Assembly (NCBI RefSeq): GCF_000337035.1
Contig: NZ_AOJL01000008.1
Coordinates: 1-43,211, forward strand
Direction of reading: 5' to 3'
Origin: Halorubrum coriense DSM 10284
Lineage (GTDB): Archaea > Halobacteriota > Halobacteria > Halobacteriales > Haloferacaceae
Length of the DNA: 43,211 bases
In this document: piece after piece, positions 22,814-31,353 of the stretch
Numbering within the stretch: position 1 is the stretch's first letter
Layout: every line of letters starts with the position of its first letter
Made by a program: the position numbers and the translations under genes
Notes under the pieces: generated by a model
Seen by the model: only the letters and a program-made list of their open reading frames with translations
Database searches by the model: none
Told to the model about the DNA's origin: nothing

Positions 22814-24412
22814 TCAGCGACCGAGCAACCGACTGAAGAACCCGCCGTCGCCCCCCTCTTCCTCGTCGTCAGCGGACGACGCCGAGGCGTCGTCCGTCGT
22901 CTTCTCGTCGGCGTCGCCGTCGGGTTCGCTCTTTTCCTCCGACAGCACGGTGTTCATCGTCCCGGTGTCGTCGTCGCGGAACGGGATGCTCCCCGCGAGT
23001 TCGTCGTCGATGTCGCCTCCCTCCGCCGAGTCGGCACCCGCGGTGCCCTCGCTGTCCGGCCCGTCGCGTTCGGTCGCCGCCTCGCGCGCCGTCTCGTCCG
23101 CGTCGGGGATCGCGTCCGACTCATCCTCCGTCGCGGCGTCCAGGCCGGTGGCCTCGAGCTCAGCGGCCGCTCTCCCTCCGGCCATGGACTCGTCACCGGC
23201 GTCGGGTCCGTCGGCCTCGTCGCCGCTCGCCGCATCGCCGACGGCCTCGTGAGTCGGTTCGTCGTTCCCGACTGACGCTTCCGGCTCGCCGCCGGCGTCG
23301 CGTGTGCCCTCGTCCGTGTCGTCGCCCACGTCTTCGTCCGTGTCGTCGCCCACGTCTTCGCCCGTGTCGTCGTCCGCGACGTCGCCCGTGTCGTCGTCCG
23401 CGACGTCGCCCGCCGGTTCGCTCTCGCTCGCGACGATGATGTCGTCGCCGTCGCCCGGTTCGGCCACGCCGCTCGCGTCGGGGTCCGCGACGATGATGTC
23501 CTCGTCCGTTTTCTCGACGGCGTCGTCCCGCTCGCTCCCCTCCGCCGTGTCGCCGTCGTCTGCGTCGTCCGTCGGGGTCGGCCCCTCGTCGACGATCACG
23601 GCGTCGTCGTCCGTCGCGGTCGGTCCGTCGTCGGATTCCGCGTCGTCAGCTCCCGGGTCGTCCGCCCCGGCCCCGCCCGCGGCGTCGGCCGCGGGTCCGT
23701 CGAGTCCCGCGCCGTCGACCTCCGCCCCGGTCAGAGCCCGAGCGAGGTCGCGGTACGCCCGCGTCGCCGGCGCGTCCGGTGCGACGGCCGCCAGGGGACC
23801 GTTCGCGGCGGCGGCCCGAGCCACCGCCTCGTCCTCCGGGATCCGGGCGAGGACGGGAGCGTCCAGTAGGGCCGTGACGACCTCGTCGGTGTCCGCCGTC
23901 ACGCGGGTGATCGCCGCCCCGGCGACGGTCCCGCCGAGGCGCTCCGTCAGCTGCCGCGTCTTCTCCGTGTCGCCGAGGGCGCTCCGTTCCGGCGTCGAGA
24001 CGAGGAGCGTCTCGTCGGCGATCGCGAGCGGTAGCGTGGAGTCGTGCGACAGCCCCGCGCCCGCGTCGATGAACACGTAGTCGGCGTCGGCGAACGCCTC
24101 GACGACCCCCCCGAGCCCGGAGGGGTCCGCGACCGCGTACGCGTCGAGGTCGGCCGCCCCCGGCACGACCCGGAGCCCGGACGGCCCCTCGCGGACCGCC
24201 GCCTCGGGCTCCGCCTCGCCGGCGAGGACGTCGTGGAGGGTGGTCTCGCCGGGCGTCACCCCGACGGCGCCAGCGAGGTTCGCCATGCCGAGATCGGCGT
24301 CGATCGCGACGACGTCGGCTCCCGAGTCCGCCAGGATCGTCGCCACCGCCGCGGTCGTGGTGGTCTTCCCGACCCCACCTTTCGCCGACGCGACCGCATA
24401 CACCGTTGCCAT
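22814..24412 (-). CDS. minD4: MinD/ParA-family ATPase with long acidic tail (MinD4-like)
   Basis: Residues 1-245 form a complete MinD-type ATPase: deviant Walker A KGGVGKTTT (11-19), DADLGMANLAGA, the Walker B-like YVFIDAGAG, and SALGDTEKTRQL. A tail of about 285 residues follows, dominated by Asp, Glu, Ala and Thr. It contains four 24-bp repeats (23311-23406) and ends in GGFFSRLLGR, a short aromatic/basic motif unlike the rest of the tail. Haloferax MinD4 has a similar long tail and helps position archaella and chemosensory arrays at the cell poles, and in that genome minD4 lies near the ATP synthase genes as here (both from memory). The assignment to MinD4 is therefore well supported but not proven. 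Confidence 0.78.
   Translation of the reverse strand: MATVYAVASAKGGVGKTTTTAAVATILADSGADVVAIDADLGMANLAGAVGVTPGETTLHDVLAGEAEPEAAVREGPSGLRVVPGAADLDAYAVADPSGLGGVVEAFADADYVFIDAGAGLSHDSTLPLAIADETLLVSTPERSALGDTEKTRQLTERLGGTVAGAAITRVTADTDEVVTALLDAPVLARIPEDEAVARAAAANGPLAAVAPDAPATRAYRDLARALTGAEVDGAGLDGPAADAAGGAGADDPGADDAESDDGPTATDDDAVIVDEGPTPTDDADDGDTAEGSERDDAVEKTDEDIIVADPDASGVAEPGDGDDIIVASESEPAGDVADDDTGDVADDDTGEDVGDDTDEDVGDDTDEGTRDAGGEPEASVGNDEPTHEAVGDAASGDEADGPDAGDESMAGGRAAAELEATGLDAATEDESDAIPDADETAREAATERDGPDSEGTAGADSAEGGDIDDELAGSIPFRDDDTGTMNTVLSEEKSEPDGDADEKTTDDASASSADDEEEGGDGGFFSRLLGR
23311..23406 (-). repeat. Four tandem 24-bp coding repeats in the MinD4-like tail
   Basis: Four 24-bp units lie at 23311, 23335, 23359 and 23383. 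Units 1 and 2 are identical, units 3 and 4 are identical, and the two pairs differ at a few positions. They encode Asp-rich octapeptides such as DVADDDTG and DVGDDTDE. The pairwise identity suggests two recent duplications. Confidence 0.92.
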
Positions 24413-24436
24413 ACGGTGACGGTCCGGCGACTGCTA

Positions 24437-24444
24437 CTTAAATG
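24437..24444 (-). promoter_or_regulatory. TATA-like box for the MinD4-like gene
   Basis: CATTTAAG on the minus strand is centred about 28 bp before the ATG at 24412. The box is part of CTACTTAAATGTAG, an imperfect palindrome. Confidence 0.6.
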
Positions 24445-24542
24445 TAGGCGGCGGCGACCGGATCCGCGTCGCGGTTCGGTCCGAAATCCCCCCGGAACGG
24501 CCCCGAGATCCGCGCGTAACCCCGCAGGTTTTCGCAAACACC

Positions 24543-24549
24543 TTATACA
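24543..24549 (+). promoter_or_regulatory. TATA box for the ATP synthase operon
   Basis: TTATACA is centred about 34 bp before the atpH ATG at 24580, which predicts a leader of only several bases. About 100 bp separates it from the divergent MinD4-like promoter. Confidence 0.65.
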
Positions 24550-24579
24550 TCGCTAGTAGAGTTTCAGGCGATTAGTAGC

Positions 24580-24936
24580 ATGGCGAGACCAGAGGTGCTC
24601 AACTCCATCAAGGAGGCCGAACGGGAGGCGGACGAGATCATCGCGGACGCTGAATCGGACGCCGAAGAGCGCCTCGCCGAGGCTCGAGAGCGCGCGGACG
24701 AGATCCGCGCCGAGGCCGAGGAGGAGGCGGAGTCCGAGGCCCAAGACCGGCTCGAAACGGCCCGAGCGGAGATCGAGGAGCGGCGCGAGGAGATCCTCGA
24801 ATCGGGGCGTGCCGACCGCGACGAGCTCGAACGCGAGGCCCGCGACCGGGTGGAATCGGCCGTCGACTACGCCGTCGAGCGGTTCGAAGCGGCGGTCCAC
24901 GATCAGGCCGAGGAGGCGGTGGATGCTCAGGCCTGA
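24580..24936 (+). CDS. atpH: A-type ATP synthase subunit H
   Basis: The 118-residue protein is one long charged helix, rich in Glu, Ala, Arg and Asp with regular heptads (AEREADEIIADAESDAEERLAEARERADE), as expected of the peripheral-stalk coiled-coil subunit that pairs with subunit E. Opening with RPEVLNSIKEAEREAD is typical of AhaH proteins. It is first in the operon and its stop overlaps the start of atpI by 14 bases. The protein should bridge the cytoplasmic head and the membrane subunit I. I see no membrane segment. Assignment rests on composition, length and position. Confidence 0.93.
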   Translation: MARPEVLNSIKEAEREADEIIADAESDAEERLAEARERADEIRAEAEEEAESEAQDRLETARAEIEERREEILESGRADRDELEREARDRVESAVDYAVERFEAAVHDQAEEAVDAQA

Positions 24937-27163
24937 GCAGATGAGCCGGGTGTCGGTGACGGGCTCGAAGCGCGTCATCGACGACGTCATCGAGGCGACG
25001 TACGCCCACCACTCCCTGCACGTCACCGACTACGACGACCGGTACGAGGGGTTCGAACCCGGAACGTCGCTCGACGGGGCCGAGAGCGTCAACGAGCGGC
25101 TCGTGACGGTCCGGTCGCTCGAGAGTATCCTCGACGTCGACGAGGACGACGCCGAGGTCGCGCGGTCGCTCGACGACGACGAGCTCGAAGCCGAGCTCGA
25201 CCGCGTCCGCGGGCGCGTCAACGAGCTCAACGACCAGCGCGACGAGCTCCAGGGCGCGATCCGCGACCGGCAGGAGGAGATCGATCGGATGGAGCCGTTC
25301 GCGGAGCTCGGGATCGACCTGGAGTACCTCCGCGGCTACGACTCCGTCGAGGTCGTCGTCGGCGAGGCCAAGCCCCCGGCCGTCGAGGCGGCGCTCGGAG
25401 ACGCCGACGCGATAGACGCCTTCGACGTGTTCGTCGGCGGCGACGTGCTCGCCATCGTCGCGAAGCCGGTCGACGGCGACGCTGAGGGCGTCGTTCAGGA
25501 CGCCCTCGTCGGCGTCGACATCGCGCTGCTCGACGTCCCGGACGCCGACGCGAGCCCGGAGGAGTACGTCGCGGAGCTGGAGGCCGAGCAGGCCGACCTC
25601 CGCGACGAGCTCGCCGGCGTCGAGGCGGAGCTCGACTCGGTGAAGGAGGAGGCGGCGGGCTTCCTGCTGCGCGCCGAGGAGACGCTTACCATCGAGGCGG
25701 AGAAGAAGGAAGCGCCGCTCTCGTTCGCGACCACCGAGAACGCGTTCGTCGCGGAGGGGTGGGTTCCGACCGAGTCGTACCCCGACTTCGAGGCGGCGGT
25801 CGTCGACGCCGTCGGCGACCACGTCGAGGTCGAGGAGCTCGAACGGGCGTCGTTCACCCCCGACGGCGACCACCACGCCGAGCCGGTCGAGGAGACCGGC
25901 GGCGCGGCGTCCGCGTCGCACGCAGCCAGCGGCAGTGACGCCGAGGACGCGACGGCCGAGCGCGAGGCCGCCACCGACGGCGGCCACGCGGCGCACGGCA
26001 CTGACGACCCGCCGGTCGTCCAGGATAACGGCGGCGCGTCGGGGCCCTTCGAACTGCTCGTTCAGGCGTTCGGGCGGCCGAAGTACTCCGAGTTCGACCC
26101 GACGCTCCTCGTCTTCCTCACGTTCCCGGCGATGTTCGGGTTCATGATCGGCGACGTGGGGTACGGCGTCCTCTACGCCGCCATCGGGTTCTTCATGTAC
26201 TCCAAGTTCGAGGGCGCGTTCCGCGAGCTCGGCTCCGTCGCGATGTGGGCGGGCGGATTCACGATACTGTTCGGCGTCTACTTCGGTATCGACCTGTTCG
26301 GCTACCACGCCTACCAGCTGCTGCCGGGCGACGTCCACTGGCCCGTCGCCGGGAAGGGGCTCTCGCCGGCCGACCTCGACTGGGGGCTCTCGTTCCTCGT
26401 CGTCAGCGTGGTGTTCGGGATCGTCCACCTGAACATCGGCCACGCGCTCTCGTTCGTGAGCACGCTCCAGCAGCACGACGCGAAACACGCGATCTACGAG
26501 GCCGGCTCGTGGCTCCTGATCCTCAACGGCGCGTGGATCTGGATCTTCAGCCAGCACGTCCCCGGTCCGAAGCCGGACTTCCTGTTCGAGGCGGTCTCGC
26601 TCCTCACGTTCGGGGTCGTCTCGTTCAGCGGGTTCCCGGTCGCCGTCGGCATCGCCGGCATCGCCGCCGCGGTCCTCGGGCTCGTCCTCCTCGGCATCGG
26701 CGAGCCGCCGGAGCTGGCCGAGTTCCTCTCGCCCATCGTCAACGTCATCTCCTACGCCCGGATCATGGCCGTCCTGCTCGCGAAGGGCGGGATGGCGCTC
26801 GCGGTCAACCTGCTCGCGTTCGGGGCGTACATCGACGAGGGGGGCGAGGGGAGCTTCCACTTCATCTTCTCCGCGGAGCACCTCGCGCACGTCCAGGAGA
26901 CGCCGAGCGAGGAGCTGGTCTTCGCGGGGATCACCACGGCGTTCGACCCCGCCGCGATCGGCCTCGTGGGTATCGTCGCGCTGGTCGCCGGGATCCTCGT
27001 CGCGGTCGTCGGCCACCTCGTCGTCCTGCTGCTCGGGGTCACGTCCGCCGGCATCCAAGCCGTCCGCCTCGAGTACGTGGAGTTCTTCGGGAACTTCTAC
27101 GAGGGCGGCGGCCGTGCGTACCTCCCGTTCGGGCGCGACCGGAAGTACACCCGCGACGACTGA
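24923..27163 (+). CDS. atpI: A-type ATP synthase subunit I (a-subunit/stator)
   Basis: The 746-residue protein begins MLRPEQMSRVSVTGSKRVID, the canonical opening of archaeal subunit I, so the ATG at 24923, overlapping atpH, is preferred over that at 24941. Residues 1-310 are the soluble arm with coiled-coil segments. Residues of about 312-374 are a low-complexity linker rich in Ala, Asp, Glu and His. The membrane part then starts at GPFELLVQAFGRPKYSEFDPT and has about eight helices, including FPAMFGFMIGDVGYG and SYARIMAVLLAKGGMA. The Arg in SYARIM is the expected ion-path arginine near the c-ring. It forms the stator channel and the anchor of the peripheral stalks. Confidence 0.95.
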   Translation: MLRPEQMSRVSVTGSKRVIDDVIEATYAHHSLHVTDYDDRYEGFEPGTSLDGAESVNERLVTVRSLESILDVDEDDAEVARSLDDDELEAELDRVRGRVNELNDQRDELQGAIRDRQEEIDRMEPFAELGIDLEYLRGYDSVEVVVGEAKPPAVEAALGDADAIDAFDVFVGGDVLAIVAKPVDGDAEGVVQDALVGVDIALLDVPDADASPEEYVAELEAEQADLRDELAGVEAELDSVKEEAAGFLLRAEETLTIEAEKKEAPLSFATTENAFVAEGWVPTESYPDFEAAVVDAVGDHVEVEELERASFTPDGDHHAEPVEETGGAASASHAASGSDAEDATAEREAATDGGHAAHGTDDPPVVQDNGGASGPFELLVQAFGRPKYSEFDPTLLVFLTFPAMFGFMIGDVGYGVLYAAIGFFMYSKFEGAFRELGSVAMWAGGFTILFGVYFGIDLFGYHAYQLLPGDVHWPVAGKGLSPADLDWGLSFLVVSVVFGIVHLNIGHALSFVSTLQQHDAKHAIYEAGSWLLILNGAWIWIFSQHVPGPKPDFLFEAVSLLTFGVVSFSGFPVAVGIAGIAAAVLGLVLLGIGEPPELAEFLSPIVNVISYARIMAVLLAKGGMALAVNLLAFGAYIDEGGEGSFHFIFSAEHLAHVQETPSEELVFAGITTAFDPAAIGLVGIVALVAGILVAVVGHLVVLLLGVTSAGIQAVRLEYVEFFGNFYEGGGRAYLPFGRDRKYTRDD

Positions 27164-27303
27164 CGGTCGCGTCGGCCGTCCGTCGTCCCGCGGTCTCGCC
27201 GCCTCGCGGTTCGGTCGAACCCGATAATTGGGTCGGGCTTCGACGCGGATAGCGCCCGCTTTTCGCTCCGTTCTCCCGTCTCCTGTCCGGTCGTTTTGGG
27301 AAG

Positions 27304-27311
27304 CTTTATGA
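27304..27311 (+). promoter_or_regulatory. Internal promoter before atpK
   Basis: CTTTATGA lies about 60 bp before the atpK ATG in the 203-bp gap after atpI, the largest gap inside the operon. It predicts a leader of about 30-35 bases. T-rich stretches upstream (27257-27300) could weaken read-through from atpI. Confidence 0.5.
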
Positions 27312-27366
27312 CTCCTCTAGGGGCAAATAGCAACCGTTCGGAGACGAGCAACCGCAACTACTACCA

Positions 27367-27618
27367 ATGTTTGAAGCTACCAACGAACTCGGGAACCTCG
27401 TACTGTCGACCGGTGGAACGCTGACTGACCCCAACGCCGCGGCGGCCCTCGCCGTCGGGCTCGCGGCGCTGGGCGCAGGCTACGCGGAGCGCGGTATCGG
27501 GTCGGCCGCCGTCGGCGCGATGGCCGAGGACGACGACCTCTTCGTCAACGGGCTCATCCTGACCGTCCTTCCCGAGACGATCGTCATCCTCGCACTCGTC
27601 GTCGTCTTCATCGTCTAA
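27367..27618 (+). CDS. atpK: A-type ATP synthase subunit K (c-ring proteolipid)
   Basis: The 83-residue protein has two hydrophobic helices: about 25-50 (AAALAVGLAALGAGYAERG) and 58-83 (LFVNGLILTVLPETIVILAL). Glu70 in LPETIVIL is the ion-binding carboxylate of the ring. The short polar loop AMAEDDDL lies between them. It is a single two-helix unit, not a duplicated V-type proteolipid. The N-terminal stretch of about 20 residues (MFEATNELGNLVLSTGGTLT) may be a leader as in other haloarchaeal K subunits. A separate promoter upstream fits the need for many copies per complex. The coupling ion cannot be read with certainty from these residues. Confidence 0.94.
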   Translation: MFEATNELGNLVLSTGGTLTDPNAAAALAVGLAALGAGYAERGIGSAAVGAMAEDDDLFVNGLILTVLPETIVILALVVVFIV

Positions 27619-27638
27619 GCGGTACTTCCTTCACACCA

Positions 27639-28217
27639 ATGAGTTTGGAAACCGTCGTTGAGGACGTTCGAGACGAAGCCCGCGCGCGTGCGGAGGAGAT
27701 CCGCGAACAGGCCGAGGCGGAGGCCGACGAGATCGTCGCCGACGCGGAGGCCGACGCGGAGCGCATCCGCGACGAGCGGCTCGCCGAGGTCGAGAACCAG
27801 ATCGACCAGGAGCGCGAACAGACGCTCTCCTCGGCGAAGCTCGAGGCCAAACAGGAGCGGCTCGGCGCTCGTCGTGACGTCTTAGAGGACGTCCACGACG
27901 ACGTCGAAGCCGCCATCGCCGCCCTCGACGGCGACGATCGCCGCGAGCTCACCGAGGCCCTGCTCGACGCGACCCTGGCGGAGTTCGACGACGACGAGGA
28001 CGTCGCCGTCTACACCCGCTCCGAGGACGTCGACCTGCTCGAAGACCTCGTCGCGGACCGCAACGCCGAGGTCGACGGGGAGACCGACTGCCTCGGCGGC
28101 GTCGTGGCCGAGAGCGACACCTCTCGCGTTCGCGTGAACAACACGTTCGACTCGGTCCTGGAGTCCGTCTGGGACGACGAGTTGAAGAACATCTCGGAGC
28201 GGCTGTTCGACCAATGA
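27639..28217 (+). CDS. atpE: A-type ATP synthase subunit E
   Basis: The 192-residue protein has an N-terminal helix of about 85 residues with dense Glu, Ala, Arg and Asp heptads and a globular C-terminal domain that ends KNISERLFDQ. The segment CLGGVVAESDTSRVRVNNTFDSVL is the conserved C-domain loop of AhaE. It forms the peripheral stalk together with subunit H and binds the head near AtpB. The gene starts 20 bp after atpK, and its stop overlaps the start of atpC by four bases, so the translation is coupled. Confidence 0.95.
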   Translation: MSLETVVEDVRDEARARAEEIREQAEAEADEIVADAEADAERIRDERLAEVENQIDQEREQTLSSAKLEAKQERLGARRDVLEDVHDDVEAAIAALDGDDRRELTEALLDATLAEFDDDEDVAVYTRSEDVDLLEDLVADRNAEVDGETDCLGGVVAESDTSRVRVNNTFDSVLESVWDDELKNISERLFDQ

Positions 28218-29260
28218 GCGCCGCCGGCAGCCCGAACCCCGAGTACGTCGTCGCGCGGGTTCGTGCCCGCCGCGGCAGCCTCTTCGGGGACGAGGAGTAC
28301 CGGAAGCTCACCCGGATGGGCCCGGCCGAGATCGCCCGGTTCATGGAAGAGTCCACGTACGGCGAAGAGGTAAACGCGCTCGGCAGCCGCCACGGCGGGG
28401 TGGACCTGATCGAGTACGCGCTGAACCGGAACCTCGCCGAGCAGTTCGACGCCATCCTCGACTGGAGCGAGGGGTCGCTGTACGACCTGATCGCCCGGTA
28501 CCTCCGGAAGTTCGACGCCTGGAACGTGAAGACGGTCATCCGCGGCGTCTACACCGACGCGGAGCAGTCGGCCGTCGAGGTCGACCTGATCCGCGCCGGC
28601 GAGTTCGACGACCGCCGGATCCGCCGCCTGCTGGAGGCCGACTCGATCGACGGCGTGATCGAGGTCCTCGAAGACACGATCTACGGGGAGCCGCTGCGGG
28701 AGGCGTACGCCGAGTTCGAGGAGACGGACGTGCTGGTGCCCCTCGAGAACGCGGTCGACCGCGCGTTCTACGAGCGGCTCCTGTCCGGGCTCGGCGGCGA
28801 CGAGCCGACCCGCCAGTACGAGTCGTTCCTCAAGGCGGAGGTCGACTTCCGGAACGCGACGAACGCGCTCCGGCTCGCCCGCTCGGGGGCCGACATCGAC
28901 CCCGCCGCGTACTTCATCGAGGGCGGCGACCTGTTCACCCGCTCGTCGCTCGCGCGGCTGGCGCAGAACCTCGACGAGCTGGTCGAGTACATCGGCGACA
29001 GCCAGTACGGCGAGGAGCTCGGGCCCGCGCTGCGCGAGCTCGAGGAGGCGGACAGCCTCATCGCGTTCGAACACGCGATCGACGCCGCGCTGCTGGCGTA
29101 CGGCGACCGGCTCGGCACGATCCACCCGGTGTCGGTCACCCCGGTGATCTCGTACATCCTCGCGAAGGAGCGCGAGACGGAGAACATCCGGGCGATCGCC
29201 CGCGGGAAGGAGGCCGGCCTCTCGCCCGACGAGATCGAATCGGAGCTGGTGATAACATGA
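28214..29260 (+). CDS. atpC: A-type ATP synthase subunit C
   Basis: The 348-residue helical protein matches archaeal subunit C in length. It opens GSPNPEYVVARVRARRGSLFGDEEYRKL and contains the three-fold repeated helical units seen in the funnel-shaped protein (SLYDLIARYLRKFDAWNVKTVIRG, SYILAKERETENIRAIARGKE). This last block is the hallmark of the family. Subunit C couples the central shaft to the c-ring. The gene overlaps atpE by four bases and atpF by four bases, both ATGA-type overlaps. Confidence 0.96.
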   Translation: MSAAGSPNPEYVVARVRARRGSLFGDEEYRKLTRMGPAEIARFMEESTYGEEVNALGSRHGGVDLIEYALNRNLAEQFDAILDWSEGSLYDLIARYLRKFDAWNVKTVIRGVYTDAEQSAVEVDLIRAGEFDDRRIRRLLEADSIDGVIEVLEDTIYGEPLREAYAEFEETDVLVPLENAVDRAFYERLLSGLGGDEPTRQYESFLKAEVDFRNATNALRLARSGADIDPAAYFIEGGDLFTRSSLARLAQNLDELVEYIGDSQYGEELGPALRELEEADSLIAFEHAIDAALLAYGDRLGTIHPVSVTPVISYILAKERETENIRAIARGKEAGLSPDEIESELVIT

Positions 29261-29586
29261 GCCAGGAGATAGCGGTCGTCGGCAGTCCCGAGTTCACGAC
29301 GGGCTTCCGCCTCGCCGGCGTCCGGGCGTTCGAGAACGTGCCGGACGACGAGAAGGACGACGAGCTCGACGACGCCGTCGAGCGGACGCTCGACGACGAG
29401 AACGTCGGCATCATCGTGATGCACGACGACGACCTCGACCACCTCTCGCGGGGGACCCGCGAGTCGGTCGAGGGGAGCATCGAGCCGGTCCTCGTGACGC
29501 TCGGCGGCTCCGGGGCCGGCAGCGGCGGGCTCCGCGACCAGATCAAACGCGCCATCGGCATCGACCTGATGGAGGAAGACGACTAA
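29257..29586 (+). CDS. atpF: A-type ATP synthase subunit F
   Basis: The 109-residue protein starts [22 protein letters not shown], the conserved opening of subunit F, followed by [16 protein letters not shown] and a C-terminal helix. It forms part of the rotating central stalk with subunit D. It overlaps atpC by four bases and is followed immediately by atpA. Length and sequence are typical of the family. No insertions are seen. Confidence 0.96.
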   Translation: MSQEIAVVGSPEFTTGFRLAGVRAFENVPDDEKDDELDDAVERTLDDENVGIIVMHDDDLDHLSRGTRESVEGSIEPVLVTLGGSGAGSGGLRDQIKRAIGIDLMEEDD

Positions 29587-29587
29587 T

Positions 29588-31351
29588 ATGAGCAAAGCAG
29601 ACACAACCGACGCCGTCGAAGACAGCGGCGTCATTCAGAGCGTGAGCGGTCCGGTCGTGACCGCCCGCGATCTCAACGCCCGCATGAACGACGTCGTCTA
29701 CGTCGGCGACGAAGGGCTCATGGGGGAAGTGATCGAGATCGAGGGCGACCTCACGACCGTTCAGGTGTACGAGGAGACCTCCGGGGTCGGCCCCGGCGAA
29801 CCCGTCGAGAACACGGGCGAGCCGCTGTCGGTCGACCTGGGCCCGGGGATGCTGGACGCCATCTACGACGGCGTTCAGCGCCCCCTGGACGTGCTGGAGG
29901 GCAAGATGGGCAGTCCGTACCTCGACCGCGGGGTCGACGCGCCCGGTATCGACCTCGAGGAGGAGTGGGCGTTCGAGCCCGAGGTCGCGGAAGGCGACGT
30001 CGTCGAGCCCGGCGACATCGTCGGGGTCGTCGAGGAGACGGTCACCATCGACCACAAGGTCATGGTGCCGCCGGACTACGAGGGCGGCGAGGTCGTCGCC
30101 GCCGAGTCCGGGAGCTTCGACGTGACCGAGACGGTCGTCGAACTCGACAACGGCGAGGAGGTCTCGATGCACCAGGAGTGGCCGGTGCGCGAGGCGCGCC
30201 CCGCCAACGACAAGAAGACGCCCCGGACGCCGCTGGTTTCTGGCCAGCGCATCCTCGACGGCCTGTTCCCCATCGCGAAGGGCGGGACGGCCGCGATCCC
30301 CGGTCCGTTCGGCTCCGGGAAGACCGTCACCCAGCACCAGCTCGCGAAGTACGCCGACGCGGACATCATCGTCTACGTCGGCTGCGGCGAGCGCGGCAAC
30401 GAGATGACCGAGGTCATCGAGGACTTCCCCGAGCTGGAGGACCCGGCCAACGGCAACCCGCTGATGGCCCGCACCTCGCTCATCGCGAACACCTCGAACA
30501 TGCCCGTCGCGGCGCGCGAGTCCTGTATCTACACCGGGATCACGATCGCCGAGTACTACCGCGACATGGGGTACGACGTGGCGCTCATGGCCGACTCCAC
30601 CTCGCGGTGGGCGGAGGCGATGCGCGAGATCTCCTCCCGGCTGGAGGAGATGCCCGGCGAGGAGGGGTACCCCGCGTACCTCGCCGCGCGCCTGGCGCAG
30701 TTCTACGAGCGCGCCGGCTACTTCGAGAACATCAACGGGACGGAGGGCTCCGTCTCGGCGATCGGCGCGGTGTCGCCGCCCGGCGGCGACTTCTCCGAGC
30801 CGGTCACCCAGAACACGCTGCGGATCGTGAAGACGTTCTGGGCGCTCGACGCGGACCTGGCGGAGCGCCGCCACTTCCCGTCGATCAACTGGAACGAGTC
30901 CTACTCGCTGTACAAGGACCAGCTCGACCCCTGGTTCGAGGACGAGGTCGCCGACGACTGGGCGGAGCGCCGCCAGTGGGCGGTCGACGTGCTCGACGAG
31001 GAGACGGAGCTACAGGAGATCGTCCAGCTCGTCGGGAAGGACGCCCTGCCCGACGACCAGCAGCTCACCCTTGAGGTCGCGCGCTACCTGCGCGAGGCGT
31101 ACCTCCAGCAGAACGCGTTCCACCCGGTCGACACCTTCTGTCCGCCGGAGAAGACGTACCTCATGCTGACGACCATCCAGACGTTCAACGACGAGGCGTT
31201 CGACGCGCTCGACGCCGGCGTCCCGGTCGAGGAGATCATCGACATCGAGTCGGCCCCGCGGATTAACCGTATCGGCGTTCAAGAGGACTACGAGGAGTAC
31301 GTCGAGGATCTCAAAGCGGAGATCACCGAGGAGCTCCGGAGCCTCTACTGA
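29588..31351 (+). CDS. atpA: A-type ATP synthase catalytic subunit A
   Basis: The 587-residue protein has the N-terminal barrel ([19 protein letters not shown]), the non-homologous region, and the nucleotide domain. The P-loop GPFGSGKT spans 239-246, a variant characteristic of A-type A subunits, with the family pattern KGGTAAIPG before it. [21 protein letters not shown] and [20 protein letters not shown] follow. The length shows that no intein is inserted at the P-loop, a site used by inteins in some archaea. Three copies alternate with AtpB in the head and carry out catalysis. The gene begins one base after the atpF stop. Confidence 0.98.
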   Translation: MSKADTTDAVEDSGVIQSVSGPVVTARDLNARMNDVVYVGDEGLMGEVIEIEGDLTTVQVYEETSGVGPGEPVENTGEPLSVDLGPGMLDAIYDGVQRPLDVLEGKMGSPYLDRGVDAPGIDLEEEWAFEPEVAEGDVVEPGDIVGVVEETVTIDHKVMVPPDYEGGEVVAAESGSFDVTETVVELDNGEEVSMHQEWPVREARPANDKKTPRTPLVSGQRILDGLFPIAKGGTAAIPGPFGSGKTVTQHQLAKYADADIIVYVGCGERGNEMTEVIEDFPELEDPANGNPLMARTSLIANTSNMPVAARESCIYTGITIAEYYRDMGYDVALMADSTSRWAEAMREISSRLEEMPGEEGYPAYLAARLAQFYERAGYFENINGTEGSVSAIGAVSPPGGDFSEPVTQNTLRIVKTFWALDADLAERRHFPSINWNESYSLYKDQLDPWFEDEVADDWAERRQWAVDVLDEETELQEIVQLVGKDALPDDQQLTLEVARYLREAYLQQNAFHPVDTFCPPEKTYLMLTTIQTFNDEAFDALDAGVPVEEIIDIESAPRINRIGVQEDYEEYVEDLKAEITEELRSLY

Positions 31352-31353
31352 CC

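Noticed and set aside
23304..24080. 258-residue Ser/Pro/Val-rich plus-strand ORF over the MinD4-like gene
   Set aside because: Its repeats are the complement of the acidic repeat tail on the minus strand; the minus strand carries the conserved ATPase.
24638..27058. 806-residue open frame on the minus strand over atpH/atpI
   Set aside because: It is an antisense shadow caused by high GC and third-position bias; its protein is a mix of Arg, Asp and Glu with no family features, while the plus strand encodes an unmistakable ATP synthase subunit.
29588..31351. Possible intein in atpA or atpB
   Set aside because: Both proteins have ordinary lengths (587 and 474) and continuous P-loop or equivalent regions, so no intein is present.
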